From Hypericum androsaemum (Eukaryota; Streptophyta; Magnoliopsida; Malpighiales; Hypericaceae): 64,000 nt of DNA. Shown in pieces: positions 1 to 11,966 of this stretch. How positions within the stretch are numbered: position 1 is the first letter of the stretch; the number at the start of each line of letters is the position of its first letter. The notes below the pieces were generated by a model, which was not told the DNA's origin, searched no databases, and was given only the letters and a program-made list of their open reading frames with translations. A program made the position numbers and the translations under genes. The stretch covers positions 1,054,001-1,118,000 of the forward strand of contig OZ023184.1 of the NCBI GenBank assembly GCA_963995505.1, given 5' to 3'.

Positions 1-71
1 TATAACTATTTAGAAATATGAACATAAAACTTTTTTTATTTAGATTTATAACATTTTACAAATTAATATAA

Positions 72-621
72 GGGAAAAGTTTATTAAAGTACCATGTAGT
101 TTTACGCTTTGTTACTAAGTACCTTGTGGTTTGACTTTTTCTTTTTTGGTGACAGAGATTTCGAAAAGTAACACTTTTAGTGACAAAATTTTACCCGGGG
201 TTAATTTTTCTAACCTGACCATACACATCAATGACACATCATCGCCACATCTTATTTTTATATCCTAAGTGGCGATGACGTGGCAAAATTATAAAATCTC
301 AAAAGTCAAAATTATAAAATCGTCATACATCGCCAAAATTTTTATAATTAGTTTTGGAAGTTTCTAATTAGGGTTAGAAAAATAAAGGGATTGCAATTTT
401 ATAATTTTGCCACATCATCACCACTTAGGATATAAACATATGATATGGTGATGATGTGGCATCTATGTGTATGGTCTGGTTGGAAAAATCAACTCTGGTT
501 AATGATTTGTCACCAAAAGTGTCACTTTTCGAATCTTCTATCACATAAAAAGAAAAAGTTAAACCACAAGGTACTACGGTAAAAAAGTATGAAACTACAG
601 GTACTTTGGTGAACTTTTCCC
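72..621. mobile_element. Mutator-like inverted-repeat element (MITE)
   Basis: The two ends are long imperfect inverted repeats: the left end reads GGGAAAAGTTTATTAAAGTACC and the right end is its reverse complement with drift, and the pairing continues about 250 bp inwards through the pair of CACATCATCGCCAC / GATGATGTGGC blocks. The flanks carry a 9-bp near-duplication, TTAATATAA (63..71) and TAAATATAA (622..630), one mismatch. Long inverted repeats with 9-bp duplications are typical of Mutator-like elements. No transposase or open frame is visible, so the copy is non-autonomous. Confidence 0.7.
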
Positions 622-630
622 TAAATATAA

Positions 631-1740
631 TGCATTATATATACTTTAAATTTCTAAATGATATTATAATTTTATTTTTATTATATTACTTGACCAATTT
701 ATTTATTTTACATGGTAAAGATTATTTTGGTTCAAAAATAAATCTTTAACAGTATTCCATGGAGGAAAAATTGGGATACTTCTGACAAGTTTAAAATATT
801 AGCGCGTTTTGATAGAAACTTTTAACATCAAAGAGAGCTAAAGTGGACTTTGTCTATATTGTAAGTAAATATTGTTGTTATATTCCCGGTGTTGAATTAA
901 TTTTTAGCAACATAAATGTTAGGCGCTCTTTTGTTACCGTAGATTTCTCATTGAATTTAATTACAGTAGAATTTTAACGAGGTTGTGAGGATTCAATACC
1001 AACTTTATAAATTTGAAAATATTTATACTAAAAAATATCTACTTATAAAACAACTAAACATACTTGCTCATAAAAATAAGGTACGCACCACCAATGGATC
1101 TATTAATTAACTATAAAAAATTAAAATGTTCCATAACTACTCCACATTATATTTTGTTTTTTATTAGAATTGGATTATATTTAATTCTATAAATAAATTT
1201 TTTTTATTCCTAAAGTCTCAATCAGATTTTTTTCAAAGAAATCGAATTCCTTAACACTCGGACAAAGTATGGTAAATTATTTTTATCATTTCTTATTCAT
1301 ATATTCCGTTACTCCCAACTCTCGAGAAACTTGTGGCTTCCAACAAATGAGAAAGAATCAGAATCCCGCACCGGTTGGTTTGTCGAGAGCATGACGAGGA
1401 TTGATAATCACAGACCCGAAAAATGAGATGCAAAGTAGAGCATATACCCTCAGAAATCCGATGTGGCTTGCTAGTTTAATGCTCTACATATACGACCGTC
1501 CATCAAATTAGAGATTGTTCAAAGTTGGTCACCTTTAATGGCATTTCATGGAGGCATATGCCTCGAGTGTTGAATCATCACCAAGCTGTTGGAGAGGATA
1601 ATAATGCGGTAGATAGAGGGTTCTTAATTATGAATCCATTTATATGGTGGTATTATTGCACCAAGAAAGCAGGATATCCTTTTAATCATGCCCGACGTAT
1701 AATTTTATGGTGGTTCTTCTGTACGAAGTGATAAAAAGTG
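631..1740. other. AT-rich spacer, no gene seen
   Basis: No open frame with recognisable protein similarity, RNA gene or clean repeat boundary is visible. A 68-codon frame at 1525..1731 has no family signature and probably is chance or decayed element sequence at the edge of the following LINE. Confidence 0.5.
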
Positions 1741-1801
1741 GTTACTTGCTAAAATCCTAACTATTTTTCTGGGCTTTCAAGCATCTTTTGCCAACCTTTT
1801 T

Positions 1802-4640
1802 ATGAGATGTGTTTGCATAGTGAGGTACGCAGTGCAGGTCAATGGACATGTAGGTGTATTCTTTAGGCGAGAGAGGAGATTACGGCAGGGGGACCTGCTA
1901 TCCCCATATATTTTCTTGATATGTGTGAAGGGGCTGACAGCTTTGATACAACAGGCAGATAGTACTCGCAAGATTCATGGTTTGAGAGTGGCAAGGGGAC
2001 GCCTAACATTACTCACCTTTTTTTGCAGATGACTCGCTGCTATTTGCTCGGGCGATTGAGCGCGAGCTTAGGAATGTTTTGTCTTTGTTGAATACCTACT
2101 CCAGGGCATCGGGTCAGAATATGGATGGCAATGGGTAAGGTAGGGTAGGGTATTGGTAGGACCCTACCCATACCCTAGTTTTTTCAGCTGGACCCATACC
2201 CTATCCTCGACCCTACAAATTTTTTATTTTGAGATTCATACCCTACCCTCCTAGAGACCCAGGGTCTGCAGGGTCTGCAGGGTCTGTAGGGTCCGACCCT
2301 TTAACGTTCTGCAATTTGATAATTTTTAATTAAAATTTAAATAAATTCTACACATCTACCACGTTACACATCAACATTCAATAGAAAATTGATGAAATAT
2401 TAAATTTTGCAATTTTAATTTCAATATTATAAGGTTTTTTTTTCGAGTTTAAAATACATAAACAATTCAATAAAAGAAATATATAGAATGTCGGCTTCTA
2501 ACGATTCATCATTCACGACATCTTCTAAGGTGGTTGTGTAATAACATAATAAATATGTTAAAGTTAACCATAAAGTATATTATATATATTATAAATACGG
2601 TCTAATTTGGGTCTAACTATGGTCTAATTAGGATATAGTCTAAAATATGATAAAAATGTAAGGGTATGGTCCGACCCACAGGGTCTAGCTATGAATTCAT
2701 ACCCTACCCTAGACCCTACCTCTAAACATGGACCCATACTCATACCCTACCCTAGACCCAGTCAAAGTCAACATACCCTAGACCCGTAGGGTAAGGGTAG
2801 GGTCCGACCCTCAGGGTATGGGTATTTTTGCCATCCCTAGGTCAGAAGGTTAATCTTCAAAAAAGCTCAGTATACTTCAGTCGGAACATCAGTGAGGAGG
2901 ATCAGAGGAGGTTGGGAGATTTTCTAGGTGTGTGAAGAGGAAGGATGGAGATACTTATCTAGGGTTGCCTACTTCAGTAGGATGGTCAAAGCGATAGATT
3001 TTTTCTTCAATTAAAGAAAGAATAAACAAGAATATCGGGAGTTAGAAGGAGAGATTTTTGTCAAGACCTGGTAGGGAGACTTTGATAAAATTTATCATGT
3101 TGTCGGTTCTGAGTTACATCATGAGTTATTTCGGATTACCTGTTGAGACATGCGAAAGAATTGAAAAGAAGCTCTGTGCGTTCTACTGGGGGAGCAGGGA
3201 TGGTAATCCTAAGATGCACTGGGGCAGTTGGATAATAATGTGCTGATCAAAAGGGGAGGGTGGTTAGGGTTTTAGGAGTTTAGTCAGTATCAACGGAGCT
3301 ATGTTGGCGAAACAGACGTTGAGACTATTGTGTATGCCAAAGTCATTACCTGCTAAAGTTCTGAGGGCAAGGTACTATCCTCGAGGTGATATTCTCTCTG
3401 TTACAATTGGATACAGGCCGAGCTACGTGTGGAGGAGCATTCTTAAGGGATTTGAGTTGCTTGCTCCTAATTTGGAATGGATAGTTAGAAATGAGAACAA
3501 TGTCAAGATTTGGGATGATCGATGGGTACCAGGATCAGATTTGGGGCATCCTCGCTACTTGAGACCAAGGGTACATTCGCTACAATATGTTTCAGAGCTA
3601 CTAATGGATGGCTCAAACCAATGGGATACAGACTTCCTACATCAGACTTTTGAGGAGGAGGATATTCAGAGGATTATTGCACTAACCATTAGTTCCAGGC
3701 TTTCAAAAGATGTCGTTTGTTATGGATGGCCTTTACACTGTCTTATCGGGCTATTTTATAGACCTGAAAGGGTGGTGGGAAGTCTCTAAATTGACCTCGC
3801 TTCAAACTCATGCTAAGGAGGTTTGAAAATATGTGTGGAATCTTCAATATCCTCCATGGATTCGGTCCTTTGTATGGCATTTGTTGGATGACAATTTGCA
3901 ACTGAGGGTCAATATTACGATGAGAGGGATGGAGGTAGATGTTTGGTGTCCTTTATATTCGTTGAGTGTGGAGTCAACGTCCCACTTATTTTTTGGATGC
4001 CAAGCTTCAGTGTGTTTGTGGAATAAAGTGGGGATGGATGTTCGTGCTTTGCATGGTCAATCTTTAATCTAGGCATGTGAGGGGCTTTTCGAGGCGCAAG
4101 ATGAGGCAGAACGAGGAGGCACAAGGAGTGTTGGCAATGGTTCATAGGTTGTGGTTAGATTATGTAACTGCCAATAATTCCAATCCCCTATCTAGACCAC
4201 AGATATTAGAGCAGTAGCGTCCACCAGATGCGGGGTGCTTCAAGATTAACTCAGATGCAGGTACTAGTTCGGAGGGGAGGGCTCAGGCTTGGGTGGTTAT
4301 CGGGATAGTCGGGGGTGTTTTGTTTCAGCAGCGGTTCAAAAATATAAGGTGATGATACACCATACATTGATGTAGGCGCTTAGGATGCTGAACGGTGTTG
4401 AACTTGGCCTCTCCTTGGGGCTCAGGCATGTGTTTCTGGAATCTGACTGTTTATCGCTTGTGCAGGCTTTAAATAGATAGGGGCTCGACAGAAGTGATCT
4501 TGCATTGTTGGTAGCAGATTGTTGAGAAGTTGCACGGGGGTTTGCAGAGTATATGTTCAACTTTGTCCAATGTGGCGGTAATAAAGCCGCCCACATCCTT
4601 TCGAAGATGCAGTTGCAAGGTGAGCAGCATTACAGGGTGT
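1802..4640 (+). pseudogene. LINE ORF2 remnant (reverse transcriptase, zf-RVT, RNase H)
   Basis: This is the coding part of the LINE. The reverse transcriptase reads from about 1750, is interrupted by a 720-bp MITE at 2120, and resumes at 2848: NTYSRASGQ before the insert joins KVNLQKSSVYFSRN after it once one copy of the 8-bp duplication is removed. Downstream open pieces are 3058..3246, 3301..3789 (162 codons) and 3833..4072. The last contains Cys and His residues of the zinc-binding linker. The RNase H domain (4223..4640) has several stops. The frame is broken in many places and cannot make a working polyprotein. Confidence 0.8.
2120..2839. mobile_element. hAT-like MITE inserted in the LINE
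   Basis: An exact 8-bp duplication GGTCAGAA (2112..2119 and 2840..2847) brackets the insert. The ends are inverted repeats: TATGGATGGCAATGGGTA on the left and TAGGGATGGCAAAAATACCC on the right read in reverse complement. An 8-bp duplication with a TAGGGATGGCAA-type end is the hAT pattern. The interior is AT-rich, bounded by many GGGTA/TACCC and GGGTCCGACCC motifs that can pair with each other. There is no open frame for a transposase. Removing it with one duplication copy restores LINE reading across the junction. Confidence 0.85.
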
Positions 4641-5802
4641 TCTCGTCATCTCCATCTGAGTTAAGTGCAATTATTTTTGCGGAACAAGACTGTGCATTCT
4701 GAGTGGTCACTAGGGCGGGGGAGGGTTTGTGGGGTGTTGGGTCAGGGTGGGCTTTTATTTTTTTGGGGCTGTGGATGTATGAGGGGGCAATATACAACGT
4801 TCGATTTGTGTTGTGCTATCGCTGGAGCGGGTTATTACTGCAGTGCGCTCTTTTTCTGTATCCTATTTTTTTCGGCTGGGGCAGATTTTCTGGAGCAGGT
4901 TTTTTCCGAGGCCGACTGTTGCAACTTCGTTCTTATACGAAGGAAGCGTTGTGTGTTGCATGGTAATAATCAGAAGGGTAGTGTTCCCGTGCTATTGTGC
5001 GGTAGACCATAAGATGGGTAGATAGAGTAGATTATTTTGTAGGACCAGGAAGAGGGTAGTAGACTTAGGTAGATAGTGCTCTTGTCGTACTACTGTGCAG
5101 CTTGAGTTTTAGGTGAGGTTTGCATGTGGTTTTCATGTGCTTCAATGGTTATATGGATGTTAGTGCTTATGATTAATGAAATGGAATGGAATATTTATCC
5201 CTAAAAAATCCTAAAAAATCCTATCTATTTAATTGTTACATGGAGACAGACCATTGTAAAAATTTTCGATCCGATGAGCATTTTGTTGGAAAGGTGTAAT
5301 CCAATAGAATCATATGCTTATAGAATCCTTTTAGCCCAACCTTTGGAAAATTTGAACCTACCTGTCTGATTTGAATGGTTCATGGCTTGCGGGAAATTCA
5401 TTTTCATCTAATTGGCCGGGTGTGTGTGTACGATTGGCATCTTAATATTCTGGATTGTGCATGGAAAGCGCTTAATTATGGGAGTGAACGTGGGCACTAA
5501 TTTTAAAGGACATGCAATTACTTTGAGGGCTTGTTAGAATAGGAATTTTTTGATCTCCCTCTACCCAAGTGGTCCCGCATCCCACCCGAGTGGTGACCCC
5601 TACAGAAGTACGCTTGTCAGAATTGGATTGGACGCCCTTTTCATCACCGTTTTGTCCAATGAATCTTTGAGTATTGGTCAACCATTCTCAAGGTGGCAGT
5701 TAGGGACTGTTACTCACAAGATGGTTATTAATTAGAGTTTATAAATTTCCTAGAAGTTATAAGTTTATTATTGAAAATTTTTCTAACAAATATTAATAAT
5801 TT

Positions 5803-7196
5803 TGAGAAAAAAACTCACAAGTCCTTAAGTTTCAATATAATATATTGAAAAGTCTTGTCCTTAGTAAATTAGTCTCCGAACTTTAAGAAATTGAACTAAT
5901 TAGTCTCTCAATTCAATTATTTTACAAATTCAAATAAATTACAACATGAGATTAACAAAATATCCTTACCCTACCTCATGTTAAAAAACCTAGTTGAATC
6001 ATAGAGGTGTAAATAGAAAAACACTCGAGGTTGCATGAGTTACATGGATACAAAAGACCAGATTGCAATTATATATTACCTAAGGAATTGAGAATCTAAG
6101 AAACTAACGTCACGCAAGCTAGCTTGGCCAAATAAATTTTGAGTATATTAAAAGTAAAAAAAAACCAAGAGTACAAAAAAATCCTGTAACTGTTAGTCAT
6201 CAACTTGGGCAAGAAAAAATAAATTTAAAAATCAACGCAACGGAGGCTAGGCTGTCATGAATTTGGACAATCAAAAATAAAAAAATCAACCCCACAGAAG
6301 CGAACCTCGACAAGAAAATTCAGACTCACCACCACACAAGATACGAACATGATAAATAAATCAAGACCATCCATGTCCATAAAATCGGCACATTTTCACT
6401 GTCGAATTACAATCGATATTTGATTTGGCCATTGATGATCACCTCGATATGCTTCATCGTTTTTTGCTATCACTGGGCGCATCTCCACCAGAATTTTGTG
6501 CCATATTCTTTCTGTATGAGGGCGTGCAGGGTATGCTGCATTTGTTTTTTGAAGGTAAATTATTATACCATGACACTGCCAAGGTTTGAACCTTGTACTT
6601 CTTAGATATTTATAACGTTGTGCCGTTGGCCTACAAACCTTTTGGCGTTGCTGCTTTTTCTTCTCATGTCTTTTTTATTTTATGTTTACATGGGCGAATG
6701 TAGCGTACTATAGTTGCTGCGTTTCAGGATCTAGTCCGCAGTTCTGGTTTTAGTTTCTGGGTTTGCTTTTATTGGCACTTGTAGTCTACTATAGTTGCGA
6801 TCTTAGCAACTTGGTCATGGGACGTTTGTCGTACTTCGTGGAGTTTTCTTATAATATATATTTACCTTTTAAGAAAAATAGCTTAGGGTTTTTTTCTCTT
6901 AAAAATGTATTATATTTTGGGTTTAGGAATCTTTTATAGTGGTTTATGTTATTTTTGTTTGAATTTACTTTTTGAAGTTGTCGTTTCATGCCTTATGGAT
7001 TGAGGTCTGTTACTGGAGGGTGGGATAATTATTAAGGGTATTTTGGTAATCTCATATTATAATTTAATTGAATTTGTGAAATAAATTGGTTAGAGGATTA
7101 ACTAATTTAATTTCATAAAACTCAAGGACTAGTTTACTAAGTACATGATCTTTCAGTATATTATATTAAAACTTAGGAATTTGATAGTTTTTTCCC
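5803..7196. mobile_element. Mutator-like inverted-repeat element, about 1.4 kb
   Basis: The first about 170 bp (GAGAAAAAAACTCACAAG onwards) match the reverse complement of the last about 170 bp (ending in AGTTTTTTCCC) with scattered differences, including the shared TTAGTAAA(C/T)TAGTC and CAAAATA(T/C)CCTTA blocks. Flanks are TAATAATTT (5794..5802) and TAATAATAT (7197..7205), a 9-bp duplication with one mismatch. The interior has no convincing coding capacity. It contains a SINE near 6541..6640, so that SINE either jumped into it or was carried along. Confidence 0.7.
6541..6640 (-). mobile_element. tRNA-derived SINE, family A, copy 1
   Basis: On the minus strand there is a tRNA-like head: GGCCAACGGCACAACG (box-A-like), about 40 bp later AAGGTTCAAACCTTGG (box-B-like), then a tail ATAATAATTTACCTTCAAAAAA. 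The same order and tail motif occur at 20972..21054, which argues for a repeat family and not a tRNA gene. Boundaries are approximate; TGCTGCATTT (left) and TGCTGCTTTT (right, near 6655) may be the target duplication but this is uncertain. Confidence 0.55.
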
Positions 7197-7205
7197 TAAT
7201 AATAT

Positions 7206-10200
7206 TTTTTGGATAGATAACCCAAATATTTTGTTGATATTTGAAAAAATTGATTAATTAAGATACCATAATATTGTAGTCCCAAATCCAATTATTAGTT
7301 TCTTTTTCTTAAGGATAATCAAATTATAGAGAAGAATAATCAAATTATTAATCTCTATATTCAAATTCCGGCACTGTTTCTGCTGAAACAATATGTAAAA
7401 TATCAAAAATATCCTTAAACCACCCAATTTCCGAACGGTGAAAACCTCATACGAGGAAGAGCCAAACCTAAAAAGTTTGTCCGACTTCACACATAGAACA
7501 TGTTTAGGCTTGGGACAGAGAATTCTAGTGGGGAAGTCCTTTTAGTAGGGTATAGACTCCTTGCTTTCACTTTTTTTTATCAACCTCATTTAACATTGTA
7601 GAGCAATATTTAGCGGTTGCATTTTTCAATAATGTCTTTTCTATTTATAATAGTTGAACCCAAAATTTTGTTAAGAAACTCTAGTATTTTATTACTTGGA
7701 TTAGCTCTTATGAATAATGGATAACTTTATTACTTGATTTTCAAACTCTGAAACAGTTGAACGCCTGTTTGTTATTTTGAATGGGAATTTTTTGTGTGCT
7801 CGTGGTGTTATTCCAAATTTTTTCCTCGTGTATTATCGATTGTACTCTTTGTCTCTTGTGTGACTTTTTTCCATGGGATTTTGCCGCATCAGGGTTTAAC
7901 AAGGCCGATAGTCGCGAAAGTGCAAGTTCTCCTTCTAGCTAATATTATAATTATAAATAAATTTTATTTTTCAAAAAAAAGGAGAAAAGTGAATATATGG
8001 CACAGATGCAATGAACATTGCAAAAATAAACCAAAGTTTCGAGAAAAAGATAACTGAACGTAATAAGGTCAGAATGACAGACTACACAATAATTTTGAAA
8101 CTTGCGATTGAATTAGACAATTTTTTATTGCTGGTGTTTATGTTTGTGGAGTCTAATCTAATAATTACATAATATGTATATATAAAGATAGAGATGATAA
8201 TATAGTTTAGAAGAAGTAGCGAAAAAAAAATGCGGAGTTGGGTAGCTACATAGGCGCACCCAAAAATATTATGCTATCCGAATCGGATCATCATTTTCAT
8301 GGTTCCCCATTGGCTAGTTCCAATCAAGGCCTTAGATTTGGTGGGTTAGCCAATCTTTTTATTCGTACTCTCTACTTAATTAAGTAAACCGGAAAATCAA
8401 AATCCCAGTTGTCAAAACATTAATTCCGAATTCATGGTTCCAATTGTCTTTTTTGTTTATGACTAGAAATGCAATAAGATGGGTCAATCCAATCGTACCT
8501 CATCACATGTCCAGCTAGGGAATATATATTGTCTGGAGCACAATGTCACATTGGTTATTTCACGTGTCTTTAATTTATGAAATTTTACTCTCTCTTGGGA
8601 AAACGTTTATTTTATTCCAATTTCCTGATTTAATTAAACAAGAGGCATCCACCTCATGGAAAAAGGCAGGGAGTGAAGTAAAAAAGGCATGTTCTCATAA
8701 GCCCACTACTTCGATACTCATAAATTGTTCTATCGTAATTCTCAGTGGATAATTCCGATTTAGATTTGATAGTAAAAAAAAGTGAGTGAGAGAGTGGGGC
8801 TGAGATATATTGCACGGAGAGCGTCTCTTCGAGTCAGCCACCTTATGCACGATGTCATTTTTTCACAATTATAATGCAATCCATATCCTCTTAGGAAAGT
8901 GGTGTTTTCACGGGATTGTTGGGCCGTCACGATACTAGTCTTGACGAGGTCAATTTCTTGCATAGTTTGAATGATAATTAATTTGATGTTGCAGAATTGG
9001 TCGACAAAGAGATTTTTCGAATAATATCACTCCTTCTTGGTCAAAAGTGGTGGACCTTGTAGAGGAGGAGCAGCCTACACTAAGCAACCAAAAAACAAGC
9101 AGCCTACTATACAAATATTCAAATTTTATTTAGGGATCACAAGAAATGGGGTTAGCTACTAAGAAATGGGAGCGCTTAGCAAAATGGGAGCGACTTTGTA
9201 CCTTTTGAGATTCATAAGCTTCCTGCATGAAGATTAGCGGGACTGATTTTTTTTAACTCTTATTTTATTTATTTTTTCTTTCATTTTCTTTTACTTTTGT
9301 ATTAATAAAGGAGGCTACTTATTTAAAAAAAATTCCTAGGAAGAAAATACCAAAAAGGACAGAGAGAGGAGACAAAAAGGGAAGGAACGTAAAGGCCATT
9401 GAAAATTTTGGACAAGTAAATTTTTACAATATTATACCTATTATGAATTAAGCTCAAGAGCTCTTACACCAAAAATAAAAACTCAAGACCTCAAAATTAT
9501 GTAAAGTACTTGTTTTCTCAAGTAGAATTTTATTATGCAACGAGAATTTCCGTGGAGTTCTCATGTTGGCAATTTGTGGGTTTTATTTATTTTATATTAT
9601 TTTTTGCGGTAGGGCATAAAAGAACTGAACATAGAACATCTTACTCATACACCATATAGATATTGGACCATTTGCTAGTACATGTGGATATAACATGGAA
9701 AATTAAAAAATTCGACCTAGTAACCCCATTAATTAAGCTTATCCTGCCAACATACGGATATAACATAAACTTTGTCACCTTTTCTTGAAACCGCGTACGT
9801 ACAAAGAGCGTTGGAGAATCATATTCCCATTATCATAGGACAATTTATGGATATAAACAATACAATGTGACTAATTCTGCAATTGCAAAACATTCTCATC
9901 AATGGAACCGAGTACTAAGATTAATCGGTACTCATCATGGAATTCAATGAAACCGATTTCTGTAGCCACCTATCTATACAACATTTTTTGGTTTATCAAT
10001 AGTTTTACTCATTGATACCTGAGTGGACTGAAGTGTCGGATTGCTAATCTGTTGCCAAAAAATACATGACACGAAAATCTAAATTAATTGTTCTCTATAT
10101 AAAGTAGTAAATATGAGATAACAAAAAATCAAATTTGACAGATAAAATTCATCACAATAATCTCTTAGTACATTTGACAACCACGAGATGAGCCTCCAAG

Positions 10201-11421
10201 TATAAAACTTTTTAGAAAAACGTTGGCTATTAAATAACTGATCGGAATCTTCAATCGGGGCAAATGACTAGCTGACTACTACGTTTCAAAAAAATTATCT
10301 CATTTGATACCCAACACTTACTAAACGGACTAATTTATAAGGTAATATATTATTAATGATCCAAATTCATAACCGTTTGGTTTAAACTAGAAGAAATGTT
10401 TTGTTAGTATTATTATTTCACCTTAGATACGCATATAAACAAAATCACAGCATCATTTCCCTGCATAATTTTTTATTTGCCTAGACATATTTGATTACTC
10501 CTGTAAAGAAAGAAGGTAAAGCCTTTCTTTACAGAAGTACGGGATCAGAAATAATTGAAACTTTTAGTAATCTTTATCGGAGGCAACAATTGTGTTCTTA
10601 TACGTAACCAATCAGCTTTCACTTTTAGTTATCTTTTTTACCCAAAAAATCTGAACTTTGCTCTCAACAAAAGGGTACTTGGCAGGACTGCGCATTTTAA
10701 TTTCCTCATTTACAGCAAACGTGCACAACAGACTTTAATAGTAAAGTTTGTAGTACAGCGGCGAACAATCAATTAATTAAATATTTCTGCATGTGCGCAC
10801 AATCGTATTCCAAGAGTAATAAGTTCATATTCTCTATTTAAATATACAAGTTTAATTCTTGTTAATAGAAGCAGATTAGATTGTGTTCAGAGATTTGTCC
10901 CTTTAAGTAATAGAGGACATATAATATACATAGTTCGGTCAAAAACCTACATAAATAAAATCGAGACAATTATCGTTATAATATATCGAGGTACATGAAT
11001 GTGATCATAAAGGAGATTACACCTCCGGCCTAAATCTTGTGTCTATCAAGCCAATCTAAGCCATAAGCCAACTAACTCATATACCTGTCCTCCTAGTTAT
11101 ATGATACACTATAAAATAAAAAAACCTAATAAACAACAGTTCTAATCCAATTAGCAATTTGAAACAATTACTAACAATTATATTTAATAATTTAAATTCA
11201 AGATCTCTAGTGAAAATGGAACAACCTTGCATCCATTCATAAAAGTGCTAGGGGATATAGGAGGTGCAATAATCAACCATTAACTTTTGTAAAGGAAGCC
11301 AAAAATCACTGTGAACCTAAGATTATAAAAATCAATAGCAATAAAAAAAGATAACCAAAAGGGAAAGGAGTCTTAGATATAGAGAAGTAGCTTTTTCATG
11401 TATCGGGTCTGTTCGTAACGA
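7206..11421. other. AT-rich spacer, no gene seen
   Basis: About 4.2 kb without any open frame carrying recognisable similarity. The frames present (up to 87 codons) are short and of low complexity. No tRNA, rRNA or clear element boundary was recognised. The right part is the distal upstream region of the PHO1-type gene. Confidence 0.5.
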
Positions 11422-11431
11422 AAATAATAAA

Positions 11432-11592
11432 TAAGAAAAATCAGTGGTAATTGATCTAAGTGGTAAGACTTTTGAATTCACTAAAAAGATTTCGAGTTCA
11501 AATTTCGCGAATGTAAAAAATATTATTGAGAAAATCACCCTCTTAAATAGTGTCTGCCAATACTCGACTTTAAATATCAGAGTTTATAAAAG
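11432..11592 (+). mobile_element. tRNA-derived SINE, family B, in the PHO1 upstream region
   Basis: A 161-bp segment lies between exact 10-bp direct repeats AAATAATAAA (11422..11431 and 11593..11602). Its head holds a box-A-like GATCTAAGTGGTAAGAC and, 35 bp on, a box-B-like CGAGTTCAAATTTC, the spacing of a RNA polymerase III internal promoter. The 3' part is unrelated to tRNA. It ends about 370 bp before the PHO1 start codon and may fall inside its promoter. Confidence 0.65.
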
Positions 11593-11966
11593 AAATAATA
11601 AACAAAAAAGTGTGTGCATGGCCCCCACACTTTCCACCTAAAATTTCCATAACCCATTTCAAAATCTTCATGAGCATATAGCCACCATAGGTTATTTCAA
11701 GTGGAAGGGAGCATAGGATCAGTATAAGTGCCATGGATATTTTGGAATGTGCTCTCTAGGCATCAGTACTAGCCAAGCACATCAAATCAGATTTTTTTTT
11801 TGCCTTCCAATAGAACACCATAAATATTCACCTCATGGGCTGCTCTTGAAACACCACTGTCATCACTTCCAAGCTCATTTTCCCCTCACCGTGTCAAGCA
11901 GTACAAAGGGTAACCAAAATTAATTGGCAATTTGTTGTTTGGGAGGAAGTGTGGAGAGAGAGAGAA

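Larger units (their letters stand above)
1741..5213 (+). mobile_element. 5'-truncated L1-type LINE, decayed, split by a MITE
   Basis: Conceptual translation in shifting frames gives the order expected of a plant L1 second ORF: reverse-transcriptase core (RRLRQGDLLSPYIFL near 1875), RT end and thumb (LSRPGRETLIKF near 3058), the WIVRNENNVKIWDDRW segment near 3475, a zinc-binding zf-RVT region (FVWHLLDDN, CPLYSLSVESTSHLFFGC, 3850..4000) and an RNase H-like start (FKINSDAG near 4233). The endonuclease part is missing, so the copy is 5' truncated. Stops and frameshifts are frequent. The 3' end is placed near the A-rich repeats at 5200..5213; I could not define a target-site duplication. Confidence 0.8.

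Noticed and set aside
2140..2835. TAGGG/GGGTA-rich stretches that look telomere-like
   Set aside because: The units are irregular, run in both directions and lie inside a MITE with its own ends and target duplication.
6580..6640. Possible tRNA gene on the minus strand
   Set aside because: Only box-A- and box-B-like motifs are present; no acceptor stem or full cloverleaf, and a second copy with a tail shows it is a SINE.
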